Assembly (NCBI GenBank): GCA_021787845.1
Contig: JAJYLH010000001.1
Coordinates: 302,736-366,735, forward strand
DNA length: 64,000 nt
Direction: 5' to 3'
Origin: Myxococcales bacterium
GTDB lineage: Bacteria; Myxococcota; Myxococcia; Myxococcales; JAJYLH01
Shown here: in pieces, positions 43,731 through 51,601 of the stretch
How positions within the stretch are numbered: the first letter of the stretch is position 1
Layout of the letters: every line of letters begins with the position of its first letter
The notes under the pieces: generated by a model
Seen by the model: only the letters and a program-made list of their open reading frames with translations
The model's database searches: none
Told to the model about the DNA's origin: nothing
Position numbers and translations under genes: made by a program

Positions 43731-44483
43731 GTGACCAGACCGCCGACGCCTACCGGAAGGGCAGCCGCTCTCATCGCGACGATGTGCGCCCTCGTCCTCG
43801 GCCTCTCGCCGCTGGCGCGGGCCGCCTCCCGCGCCGCCCAAGTGACGTATCTCTCCGGCCACGCGACGCTCTGGGGGCCCGGCCGCCATCGAGGCCGCGC
43901 GCTCCATCGCGGCTCGGTGGTCCATGAGCACGACCAGGTGGAGACGGGCGCGAACACCCGAGTCGAGCTGACCACCTCGGACGGGTCGGTGGTTCGGGTG
44001 GGGCCGGAGACCAAGCTGCTCCTCAAGAGCGCTTACTTCGGCTCCTCGGGCGTCAAGCGATTCAGCGTCAAGCTCCTCTTCGGGCGGCTGTGGTCGAAGG
44101 TGCGGGGCCTGGTCGGGTCGCGGTCGAAGTTCGAGGTGGTGACCGACAACGCGGTGGCGGGCGTCAGAGGCACCACCTTCCGGGTGGACGCGCGCAAGGA
44201 CAAGAGCGTGGTCCTCAAGGTCTACGCGGGCTCGGTCGCGATGGCCTCGCCGATGATCGTGCGGCCGCACGTGCCGAGCGCGCCGGGCGGCCGGCACCAG
44301 GTTTCCGGCCCCTCCCGCATCAGCGCGCAGGCTTGGGAGAAGCTGGTCGGGCGGATGATGGAGCTGACGGTGAACGCGGACGGCTCGGCCGGGGAGCCGA
44401 AGCCGTTCACGGCCAAGGACGACGCCGGCGACGCCTGGGCGCAGTGGAACCAGCGGATGGACGCGAAAGAGAGTCGCCAGTAG
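43731..44483 (+). CDS. FecR-domain exported protein
   Basis: A 250-residue protein with a signal peptide (AAALIATMCALVLGLSPLARA). The FecR core is RGSVVHEHDQVETGANTRVELTTSDGSVVRVGPET, then VKLLFGRLWSKV and the typical FEVVTDNAVAGVRGTTFRVDA. There is no sigma-factor/anti-sigma partner nearby, so it is probably a periplasmic structural FecR rather than a sigma regulator. GTG 43731. It follows the LPP20-like gene by 6 bases. Confidence 0.85.
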   Translation: MTRPPTPTGRAAALIATMCALVLGLSPLARAASRAAQVTYLSGHATLWGPGRHRGRALHRGSVVHEHDQVETGANTRVELTTSDGSVVRVGPETKLLLKSAYFGSSGVKRFSVKLLFGRLWSKVRGLVGSRSKFEVVTDNAVAGVRGTTFRVDARKDKSVVLKVYAGSVAMASPMIVRPHVPSAPGGRHQVSGPSRISAQAWEKLVGRMMELTVNADGSAGEPKPFTAKDDAGDAWAQWNQRMDAKESRQ

Positions 44484-44543
44484 CGCTCCCGGTCACCGGC
44501 AGGGCTGGCGGCCAATGCCGACTTGCGCTACTTCACTCTCCCG

Positions 44544-45029
44544 ATGTCGCACCTCGCCATCTATCCCGGCTCTTTCGACCCGATCACCAACGGGCATCTG
44601 AGCATCATCCGGCGCGGCCTGGAGATCTTCGACGGGCTGGTGGTCGCGGTCCTCAACAACACCTCGAAAGAGTCGCTGTTCTCGGTCGAGGAGCGCATCG
44701 AGCTGATGCGCGACGCGGTCGGGCGCGACCCTCGCGTCGAGTTCGACAGCTTCGAGGGGCTCCTCGTCGAGTATGCCCGCCGGCGCCAGACCTTCGTCGT
44801 CCTGCGAGGCCTGCGCGCGGTGAGCGACTTCGAGTACGAGTTCCAGCTCGCGAACATGAACCGCAAGCTCGAGCCACGCATCGACACGCTCTTCATGATG
44901 ACCGGCGAGGACTCGTTCTACATCTCGAGCCGGCTGGTGCGCGAGGTCGCCACCTTGGGCGGCGACGTCAGCTCGATGGTGCCCCCGAACTGCGCCGCGA
45001 AGCTCGCCCAGCGATTCGGGAAGCAGTAG
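44544..45029 (+). CDS. coaD: phosphopantetheine adenylyltransferase
   Basis: A 161-residue enzyme of coenzyme A synthesis that joins AMP to 4'-phosphopantetheine. [16 protein letters not shown] contains the TxGH nucleotidyl-transfer motif. [22 protein letters not shown] contains the pantetheine/ATP loop, and [15 protein letters not shown] is the C-terminal ISSxxVR-type motif. ATG 44544 (MSHLAIYPG) is preferred over TTG 44523. It is immediately upstream of a 266-base spacer and then the NHEJ pair. Confidence 0.96.
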   Translation: MSHLAIYPGSFDPITNGHLSIIRRGLEIFDGLVVAVLNNTSKESLFSVEERIELMRDAVGRDPRVEFDSFEGLLVEYARRRQTFVVLRGLRAVSDFEYEFQLANMNRKLEPRIDTLFMMTGEDSFYISSRLVREVATLGGDVSSMVPPNCAAKLAQRFGKQ

Positions 45030-45295
45030 CTGGTCGCGTCGGGACGCCCCTGGCGCCCCAGCAAGCCGGTTGTCGGGGCCGATGCAGGCGAGCGATCTGG
45101 GCTTGCGTCGACCCGAAATGCATTCCGAGCGAGGGGCAGGCGAACCGGCTGCCGCGATGATGGGCCTGGCGGGCGGCAGGGTGCCCGTGCCGCGTCGAGA
45201 AGCCGGGGAGCGCTCTCCCGCACTGCCGCTCCTTTCCTGAAGGGCTCCTGGTCAGGCGGCGTCTCCGGCGCAATTTGATCGGTGAAGGGGGCGCG

Positions 45296-46159
45296 ATGGC
45301 TGCACGCTCGCTGTGGACCGGTGCCATCAGCTTCGGTCTCGTCAACGTTCCGGTGCGCCTTTATCCCGCGACCGGTGCGCGCGACCTGCACTTCCACATG
45401 CTCCACGGAAAGGACGATGCCCGCATTCAGGTGAAGCGCTTCTGCACGGCGGAGAACGCGGAAGTGCCGTACGAGGAAATCGTCAAGGGGTTCGAGGTGA
45501 GCCGCGGCCGATACGTGCGCATCGACCCGGCGGAGCTGGAGAAGCTGCATCCGACGGCGACGCACACCATCGAGGTCGAGGACTTCGTCGACCTGGCGGA
45601 AATCGACCCCCTCTATTTCGCGGCGACCTACCACGTCGCGCCGGACAAGGGCGCCGGCCGAGCGTTTGCGCTCCTGCGGGACGCGATGAGGGAGGTGGGA
45701 AAGGTCGCGATCGCGAAGATGGTGATGCGGACCAAGCAGTACCTCTGCGCGGTGCGGCCGAGCGGGAGCGGCTTGCTGCTGTCGACGATGTTCTTCGCGG
45801 ACGAAGTCGTGGCTGCGGACGAGATCGATCTGCCGACCGACGAGCAGGCGCCGAAGGCGCGCGAATTGGAGATGGCGCGGCGGCTGATCGAATCGCTCAG
45901 CGCGAAGTGGCAGCCGGAGAAGTACGACGACGACTACCGAGCGAAGGTGCTCGAGCTGATCGAGCGGAAGGCGGAAGGGCAGCATCTCACCGCGGTGCCG
46001 GAGCGGGAGCTGGCGCCGGTGGTCAACCTGGCCGACGCGCTGGAGAAGAGCCTGGCGGCCGCGCGCCAACATCAGGCGCCACGTCGCGGGGAGCGACGAG
46101 CCCCGGCCGAGCGACCCAGCGCCAAGCGTGCCGCCGCTCGCCGGAGCAAGTCGTCGTGA
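45296..46159 (+). CDS. ku: Ku homodimer DNA end-binding protein
   Basis: A 287-residue bacterial Ku. It has the canonical opening ARSLWTGAISFGLVNVPV, then RFCTAENAEVPYEEIVKG, VEDFVDLAEIDPLYF and RTKQYLCAVRP in the ring core. A Lys/Arg/Ala-rich C-terminal tail contacts DNA. ATG 45296 has GAAGGGG upstream. Stop and start of the polymerase gene overlap by 4 bases (GTGA), so the two are translationally coupled. It should bind double-strand breaks and recruit the polymerase. Confidence 0.95.
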   Translation: MAARSLWTGAISFGLVNVPVRLYPATGARDLHFHMLHGKDDARIQVKRFCTAENAEVPYEEIVKGFEVSRGRYVRIDPAELEKLHPTATHTIEVEDFVDLAEIDPLYFAATYHVAPDKGAGRAFALLRDAMREVGKVAIAKMVMRTKQYLCAVRPSGSGLLLSTMFFADEVVAADEIDLPTDEQAPKARELEMARRLIESLSAKWQPEKYDDDYRAKVLELIERKAEGQHLTAVPERELAPVVNLADALEKSLAAARQHQAPRRGERRAPAERPSAKRAAARRSKSS

Positions 46160-47088
46160 CCTCTCGCGAGCCGGTCTCGGTCGGCGGCCGGCGACTGGAG
46201 CTGTCGAACCTGGAGAAGGTGCTCTACCCGAGCGTGGGTTTCACCAAGGCCGACGTCATCGACTACTACTCGCGGATAGCGCCAGCGCTCTTGCCCCACC
46301 TGAAGGGCCGTGCCCTGACGCTCAAGCGCTACCCGAATGGAGTCGCGAGCGGCTACTTCTACGAGAAGCGGTGCCCACCAGGACGGCCGCCGTGGATCAG
46401 GACCGAAGCCGTGTACAGCGAGCGCAGGCGAGGCCCCATCGACTACTGCCTCGCCGACGACCTGCCGAGCCTGGTGTGGGTCGCAAACCTCGCCGACCTG
46501 GAGCTGCACACGTCGCTGTCGAAGGCGGGGCATCCCGACCGGCCGACGATGGTGGTGTTCGACCTCGACCCCGGGCCGCCGGCGGACGTGATGGCCTGCG
46601 CGCAGGTGGCGCTCCGCCTCCGCGAGCTCCTGGATGGTCTCGGCTTGAGGTCGTTTCCGAAGACGAGCGGCTCGAAAGGGCTCCAGGTGTACGTGCCGCT
46701 CAACGAGCCCCACGTCGGCTACGAGGCGACCAAGTCCTTCGCGCACGCGGTGGCGCTGATTCTCGAACGGGAGCAGCCGAGAGCGGTGGTCGCGAAGATG
46801 GCCAGGTCGCTGCGCTCGGGGAGGGTCTTCGTCGATTGGAGCCAGAACGACCGCCACAAGACCACCGTCTGTGTCTACTCGCTGCGGGCGATGGAGCGGC
46901 CGACGGTGTCGACGCCGGTGACCTGGGAGGAAGTCGAATCCGCAGTCACCCGCGGGTCGCCGAAGAGCCTCGCCTTCGAGGCGGCGCAGGTGCAGGCGCG
47001 CGTCAAGCGGCAGGGCGACCTGTTCGCGCCGGTGGAAGCGCTGCGCCAGAAGCTGCCGCGGCTGCACCAGGCGAGCGGAGTTGACTAG
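46156..47088 (+). CDS. LigD-type primase-polymerase (NHEJ), stand-alone
   Basis: A 310-residue polymerase-domain protein. LSNLEKVLYPSVGFTKADVI opens the AEP fold; the metal motif is FDLDPG (Asp136, Asp138). The block SGSKGLQVYVPLN has Gln177 where LigD-type polymerases commonly carry His. GTG 46156. No ligase or nuclease domain is attached, and none is in the window, so ligation must come from elsewhere. It should add nucleotides at ends held by Ku. Confidence 0.9.
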   Translation: MTSREPVSVGGRRLELSNLEKVLYPSVGFTKADVIDYYSRIAPALLPHLKGRALTLKRYPNGVASGYFYEKRCPPGRPPWIRTEAVYSERRRGPIDYCLADDLPSLVWVANLADLELHTSLSKAGHPDRPTMVVFDLDPGPPADVMACAQVALRLRELLDGLGLRSFPKTSGSKGLQVYVPLNEPHVGYEATKSFAHAVALILEREQPRAVVAKMARSLRSGRVFVDWSQNDRHKTTVCVYSLRAMERPTVSTPVTWEEVESAVTRGSPKSLAFEAAQVQARVKRQGDLFAPVEALRQKLPRLHQASGVD

Positions 47089-47130
47089 AATCGCACCGCT
47101 ACTCGTCCGAGCATCCAGGAGGAGCGTCCG

Positions 47131-47772
47131 ATGCGATCGATGCTTGCGCTGGCCGTGCTGGCCATCACCGCTCTTGCCCCCCGCGCGCGCGCGCTGGACG
47201 CGAAGGCGCCAGGCCCGGGCTGGGAAGAGGCGAAGCGCACCGACGACCTCGTCATCTTCACCCGCGACAACCCGAAGGTCGGCACCCGGGACATCGACGC
47301 GGTCAGCGAGGTCGACGCGCCACCGGCGGTGGTCTTCGAGGTGGTCACCGACTTCGACCACTACGTCGACTTCATGCCCTATGTGAAGGAGTCGAAGACC
47401 GCGAAGCGGCTGAGCGCGACCGAGCTCGTGGTCTATTCGCTGCTCTCCCCGCCGATCGTCGACGACCGCGACTACTACATCGACGTGAAGACGACGACCG
47501 GGAGCGCGGCGAACCAGGGCGTGTACACGAGCGCCTGGACCTCGCGGCCGAGCTACGGTCCGGTCCGCGACGGCGTCGTGCGCGTGAAGATCAACACCGG
47601 CGCCTGGGTGATGGAGCCGCTCGACGGCGGCAAGCGCACGCGGCTCACCTATCACCTGTCGACCAACCCCGGCGGCAGCATCCCGACCTGGATCGCGAAC
47701 CTCTCGAACACCAAGGCGATTCCGAACCTGTTCCAGGCGGTGCGAAAGCGCTCGGTCAAGCTCGCGCACTAG
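47131..47772 (+). CDS. START/SRPBCC-like exported protein
   Basis: A 213-residue protein with a signal peptide (MLALAVLAITALAPRARA-L) followed by a START-like fold. KVGTRDIDAVSEVDAPPAVVFEVVTDFDHYVDFMPYV is the classic strand-helix opening, and the C-terminal helix is NLFQAVRKRSVKLA. Such domains bind lipids or other hydrophobic ligands; here probably in the periplasm. ATG 47131 has AGGAG upstream, 42 bases after the NHEJ polymerase stop. Confidence 0.83.
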   Translation: MRSMLALAVLAITALAPRARALDAKAPGPGWEEAKRTDDLVIFTRDNPKVGTRDIDAVSEVDAPPAVVFEVVTDFDHYVDFMPYVKESKTAKRLSATELVVYSLLSPPIVDDRDYYIDVKTTTGSAANQGVYTSAWTSRPSYGPVRDGVVRVKINTGAWVMEPLDGGKRTRLTYHLSTNPGGSIPTWIANLSNTKAIPNLFQAVRKRSVKLAH

Positions 47773-48008
47773 TCGCGATCGTCTCGGTCGTTGGCCTGCG
47801 GGCGGTCCTCGGTGGTGCTCGCGCGTTCCAGGGGGCACAGAGGGAAAGCGATGTCCCCGAGACTTGTGCGGACCAGCAGTGCTTCCGTCACCCGGGTGCG
47901 CTCTCTGCCTGGCACGTGGTGGGGCGCGACGACGAACCCCGCGCTCTGGACGCCGTAGCTCCTGGCGCTCGAACGGCGGCCGGGCGCCGCCGACCGCTCG
48001 CCGCGCGA

Positions 48009-48782
48009 TCACTTCCCCTGGAAGACCGGCGGCCGCTTGGTTGCGAGCGCGGTCAGCCCTTCGGCAGCGTCGTCGGAGAAGAAGAGCGCTGTCCGTTCCC
48101 TTTCGATCGCCGCGCGGTCAGCCCGGTCGAGCGCGGGCTCGAGCAGGCCGAAGATGCGCTTCATCAGCGAGACCGCGTTGGGCGCGGTCTCGGCGAGCGC
48201 GTCCGCGCGCTTGCGGGCGAGCGCTTCGAGCGTTTGCGCATCGGCGAGGACCTCGTCGATCAGTCCGAGCCGAAGCGCCTCGGCGGCCGCGACGACGCGT
48301 CCGGTGAACGCCAGATCCTTCGCCCGGGTGAGGCCGACGATCGCCGCGAGGCGTGCGAGCCCCTCAGGAGCGTAGGCGATCCCCAGCTTCGCTGGCGGTA
48401 GGCAGAAGAAGGCCTGGGCGGTCGCGAGGCGAAAGTCGCAGGAAAGTGCGAGCTCCAGCCCGGCGCCGAACGCCGCCCCCTGCACGCAGGCGATGGTCGG
48501 CCGCGGACAGCGCCGGATGGCGGCCATCGTCTCGATGACGAGCGCATCGGGCGCGCCCGGCTCGAAGGATTGGGTCAGGTCGTAGCCGGCCGAGAACGCC
48601 GTCCCGGTCGCGGCGAGGACCACGACCCGCACCGCACCGTCCTGCCCGGCGTCCTCGAAGGCATCCCGCAGGCCGTCGAGGTGCTCGGCGTCGAGCGCGT
48701 TTCGCTTCTCCGGCCGCGCGAGCGCGACCGTCCGCAAAAGCCCGCCGGCCGGACCCGGCCGGTCGGTGACGAGAAGCGCCAT
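48009..48782 (-). CDS. enoyl-CoA hydratase/isomerase family protein
   Basis: A 257-residue crotonase-fold enzyme. LARPEKRNALDAEHLDGL opens the fold; the oxyanion-hole regions are AGYDLTQSF and CVQGAAFGAGLELALSCD. KLGIAYAPEGLARLAAIVG supplies the catalytic-residue region with Glu in PEGL. It acts on an acyl-CoA, perhaps in amino-acid or short-chain acid catabolism, fitting the biotin enzymes upstream. ATG 48782 follows AAGAGG; 13 bases after the biotin-carrier stop. Confidence 0.9.
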   Translation of the reverse strand: MALLVTDRPGPAGGLLRTVALARPEKRNALDAEHLDGLRDAFEDAGQDGAVRVVVLAATGTAFSAGYDLTQSFEPGAPDALVIETMAAIRRCPRPTIACVQGAAFGAGLELALSCDFRLATAQAFFCLPPAKLGIAYAPEGLARLAAIVGLTRAKDLAFTGRVVAAAEALRLGLIDEVLADAQTLEALARKRADALAETAPNAVSLMKRIFGLLEPALDRADRAAIERERTALFFSDDAAEGLTALATKRPPVFQGK

Positions 48783-48795
48783 CGCCTCTTGGCCG

Positions 48796-49011
48796 CTACT
48801 CGAGCACCACGAGGACGTCACCCTCGTTGACCGGCTGCCCTTCCGAGCAGCGAATCTCCTTCACCGTGCCGTCGTCGCTCGCCTCGACCGGCATCTCCAT
48901 CTTCATCGACTCGAGAATCACGAGGACGTCGCCGCTCGCGACCTTCGCGCCCACCTGCGTTTCGATTTTCCAGACGGTGCCCGTGATGTGCGCCGCCACG
49001 TCGATGGCCAT
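48796..49011 (-). CDS. biotinyl/lipoyl carrier protein
   Basis: A 71-residue stand-alone carrier domain. VGAKVASGDVLVILESMKMEMPV carries the biotin-accepting Lys in the MKM motif, and two symmetrical half-motifs (GTVWKIETQVG / GTVKEIRCSEG) build the flattened barrel. It pairs with the biotin carboxylase 22 bases upstream. No carboxyltransferase subunit gene is in the window, so the final acceptor substrate is unknown. Confidence 0.95.
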   Translation of the reverse strand: MAIDVAAHITGTVWKIETQVGAKVASGDVLVILESMKMEMPVEASDDGTVKEIRCSEGQPVNEGDVLVVLE

Positions 49012-49033
49012 GAATACTCTCCGAAAAGAACGT

Positions 49034-50395
49034 CTACTTCAAGCGTTCGAGAAACCTGGTGTCCAACTGGCCCGCCCGGAACTGGTCGCTCGCGAGGACC
49101 CGCCGGTGCAGCCCCGTGTTGAACGCCATCGGCTGCCCGTTGGGCTTGACGCCCGCGAGCCTGAGCTGGTCGAGCGCCTCTTGCGCCCGGCCGAGGCACC
49201 GCGGTCGATTCTCGTCCCAGACGATGAGCTTCGCGACCAGCGGGTCGTAGTACGGCGTCACCGTTCCGCCGGCGTCGTAGCCGGTGTCCAGCCGGGTGTT
49301 GGGGTGGTCGAGAGCGCACTCGGTGAGCTGACCGGGCGAGGGCGCATAGCCCTTCGCCGGGTCCTCCGCGTACAGGCGCAGCTCGAGCGCGTGCCCGCTC
49401 CGCGCGACGCGCTCCTGGGTGAGGACGAGCGGCTCACCCGCCGCGAGCTCGAGCTGCCAGCCGATCAGGTCGACCCCGGTCGTCTTCTCCGTCACCGGGT
49501 GCTCGACCTGGAGCCGGGTGTTCATCTCCATGAAGTAGAAGGTGCCATCCGCGACCAGCATCTCCACGGTACCGGCGCCCTTGTACTGGACCGCCGCCGC
49601 CGCCTTCACGGCTGCCTCGTACATCGCGGCCGCGAGCCCCTCCGCTCCGTCCTCGAACAGCGGGCTCGGCGCCTCCTCCAAGACCTTCTGGTGCCGTCGC
49701 TGGAGGGAGCACTCGCGCTCGAACAGATGCACGGCGTGACCGGTGCCGTCCCCCAGGACCTGCACCTCGATGTGGCGCGCGCTCTCGAAGTAGCGCTCGA
49801 GATAGACGCCGGGGTCGCCGAAGGCCGCCTTCGCCCGGTCCTGGCTCGAACGCAATGCCTTCTGCAGCTCCGCCTCGCTCTTGGCGACCTGCATGCCGAT
49901 GCCGCCGCCGCCGGCCGTCGCCTTGACGAGGACCGGATAGCCGATGCGCTCCGCTTCCGAGCGGGCTTCGGCCTCGTCGTGCACCACGGCAGCGGTGCCG
50001 GGAACCACCGGCACTCCTGCCTCCTGCATGGTCCGCCGCGCCGCCGCCTTGTCCCCCATCCGCTCGATCGACTCCGGCGTCGGGCCGATGAAGACGAGCC
50101 CCGCCTCCGCGCACGCGCGCGCAAAGGCCGCCTTCTCCGAGAGAAAGCCGTAGCCCGGATGAATCGCCTCGGCGCCGGTCTTCTTCGCCGCCTCGAGAAT
50201 CAGCTCCGCCCGCAGGTAGCTGTCGCGCGCGAAGGTGCCGCCGAGCGACACCGCTTCGTCCGCGCGCCGGACGTGCCGCGCGTCGCGGTCGGCGTCCGAG
50301 TGCACCGCCACCGTGCGCACGCCCAGCTCCCGACAACGGTCGGCGATGCGACAGGCGATTTCCCCGCGGTTGGCGATGAGAATCTTGTGGAACAC
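49034..50395 (-). CDS. biotin carboxylase subunit
   Basis: A 453-residue ATP-grasp enzyme that carboxylates biotin. KILIANRGEIACRI opens the domain; KATAGGGGIGM is the ATP-binding Gly-rich loop, and FMEMNTRLQVEHPVTE contains the metal and bicarbonate sites. Length fits AccC or the alpha subunit of an acyl-CoA carboxylase without its biotin domain. Located in an operon with a free biotin carrier and a crotonase, so catabolic acyl-CoA carboxylation (e.g. of 3-methylcrotonyl-, geranyl- or propionyl-CoA) is more likely than fatty-acid synthesis. ATG 50395. Confidence 0.93.
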   Translation of the reverse strand: MFHKILIANRGEIACRIADRCRELGVRTVAVHSDADRDARHVRRADEAVSLGGTFARDSYLRAELILEAAKKTGAEAIHPGYGFLSEKAAFARACAEAGLVFIGPTPESIERMGDKAAARRTMQEAGVPVVPGTAAVVHDEAEARSEAERIGYPVLVKATAGGGGIGMQVAKSEAELQKALRSSQDRAKAAFGDPGVYLERYFESARHIEVQVLGDGTGHAVHLFERECSLQRRHQKVLEEAPSPLFEDGAEGLAAAMYEAAVKAAAAVQYKGAGTVEMLVADGTFYFMEMNTRLQVEHPVTEKTTGVDLIGWQLELAAGEPLVLTQERVARSGHALELRLYAEDPAKGYAPSPGQLTECALDHPNTRLDTGYDAGGTVTPYYDPLVAKLIVWDENRPRCLGRAQEALDQLRLAGVKPNGQPMAFNTGLHRRVLASDQFRAGQLDTRFLERLK

Positions 50396-50674
50396 GGCCC
50401 ACCTCGAACAGCGAGAAGAGCGGCGAGGCTACGGTCGAACGGCCCTGGCCTGCAAGCGTCCGGCCAACGCGGCGGTTCGACCGGCGCGGGGTTGCCGTCC
50501 GCCCGCGCCGTCGCATCTTCTGGAGAACCGGCGGGCGGGCCCGTTGACGAAAGGTCCCGAGGCGGTCCACACTCGGCCCCCTGCCAGGGAGCGTACGCGC
50601 ACGGGAAGCACACCGGCACCGCTTCCCCTCCGCCGATGGCCTATCGGGACCACGCGGAAGAGGAGTCTCGTCGC

Positions 50675-51043
50675 ATGGCCACACGATTTCGTCGCAGCGC
50701 ACCGGGCGTCGCCCTCGCGCAGGTGGTCGACCTCGGAGCCGCTCGCGTGCGGCAGCGCTTCGCGGGCTACCAGGGCCGCGTCGAGCTGCTCTTGGACGGC
50801 CACCGCCGCGCGCTCGGGCGGCTGTTCGAGTCGGGGCTCGTCTTCACGCGGCACGGGTGCAAAGCGGCGCGGGAGCTCTTGCGCGCCCAGCAGATGCTCC
50901 TTCGCGCGAGCGACCTGATGGCTCAGGACGACCCCGTCCGGCCCGCGTGCGACCTCGAGCTGCTCTTCAAGGACATCGAAGCGCTCCTGGAGAAGACGAG
51001 CGCCATCGCCCGCCGGCACCACACCTACTTCTTGGGAAGCTGA
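50675..51043 (+). CDS. small helical protein of unknown function
   Basis: A 122-residue protein starting MATRFRRSAPGVALAQVVDLG. It has amphipathic helices (VRQRFAGYQGRVELLLDGHRRALGRLFESGLVF, LLRAQQMLLRASDLMA, LELLFKDIEALLEKTSAIARRH) and one Cys in GCKAARELLRA. No signal peptide or known motif. ATG 50675 has AGGAG; an in-frame ATG at 50636 is also possible. A family 1 repeat copy follows. Function unknown. Confidence 0.6.
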   Translation: MATRFRRSAPGVALAQVVDLGAARVRQRFAGYQGRVELLLDGHRRALGRLFESGLVFTRHGCKAARELLRAQQMLLRASDLMAQDDPVRPACDLELLFKDIEALLEKTSAIARRHHTYFLGS

Positions 51044-51073
51044 GGGTGTGGCCCGAGGGCAGGCGCGAGTACA

Positions 51074-51147
51074 GGCCAGAACCGCTCATCCTGAGCCCTT
51101 CGGCAGGCGCAGGATGAACTTCGTCGAAGGACGAATGGGTTCTGGCC
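51074..51147. repeat. palindromic intergenic repeat, family 1, copy B
   Basis: The outer arms GGCCAGAACC / GGTTCTGGCC are perfect. The core CGCTCATCCTGAGCCCTTCGG ... GAACTTCGTCGAAGGACGA matches copy A with few changes. As in copy A, the arms outside the core pair with one another but are different from those of other copies. Confidence 0.8.
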
Positions 51148-51157
51148 GGGGGGCGAT

Positions 51158-51199
51158 CCGCACATCCTTCGAGTGCGCTCGGGATGAGCGGACGTGCGG
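51158..51199. repeat. palindromic intergenic repeat, family 1, short copy C
   Basis: CCGCAC / GTGCGG outer arms enclose ATCCTTCGAGTGCGCTCGGG ... GAGCGG, a short version in the opposite orientation of the CCGCTCATCC...CTTCG core. It lies 11 bases after copy B. Confidence 0.65.
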
Positions 51200-51601
51200 A
51201 GCGCACCGACGTCTTGGCCACGCCCTCCAAGAGCGGACTTGACCCGCCACGCCCACTGACAGCGCTTTCGTTCATCGGGTGCGCCTTTGATTTGAGGCGC
51301 CGCTGCTGCTCACCATTGACGAGCCGGGACGGCCGCTGCGCCCGGCCAGCAATATCTATTCAAATAGCCGCATCGCCGGGCGTGGGGTCGAAAGCCCGGA
51401 TGCGCGCTCGCCAGAGGGGGGGCGTGGTCCAGCGGTGTTGCGCTGGTCGGTCGGGTGCCTAGCTTTCTTTCGATCGGTTCCATCCGTCCACCCGCTTCGA
51501 GTTGCGACCGGCAGAGCTGCGGCTATGCATTCCGGGTAGACGCTGGGCAGAGGACGGGACGAGCTCGCCGGGACTGCCGGACGTCGGAAAGGGTGCCGAT
51601 C

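Larger units (their letters stand above)
51044..51601. other. long intergenic region with palindromic repeats
   Basis: This is 558 bases. It holds family 1 repeat copies B and C. The rest contains no convincing gene, and it is the presumed promoter region of the histidine kinase and stressosome operon. No consensus promoter was found by eye. Confidence 0.45.

Noticed and set aside
46128-47084. 318-codon frame overlapping the NHEJ polymerase
   Set aside because: It is a shifted frame of the polymerase gene without motifs; the GTG 46156 frame holds the DxD and SGSKG blocks.
47773-48008. short frames between the START-like and crotonase genes
   Set aside because: They are low-complexity Arg-rich frames with no ribosome-binding site; the region is taken as a convergent spacer.
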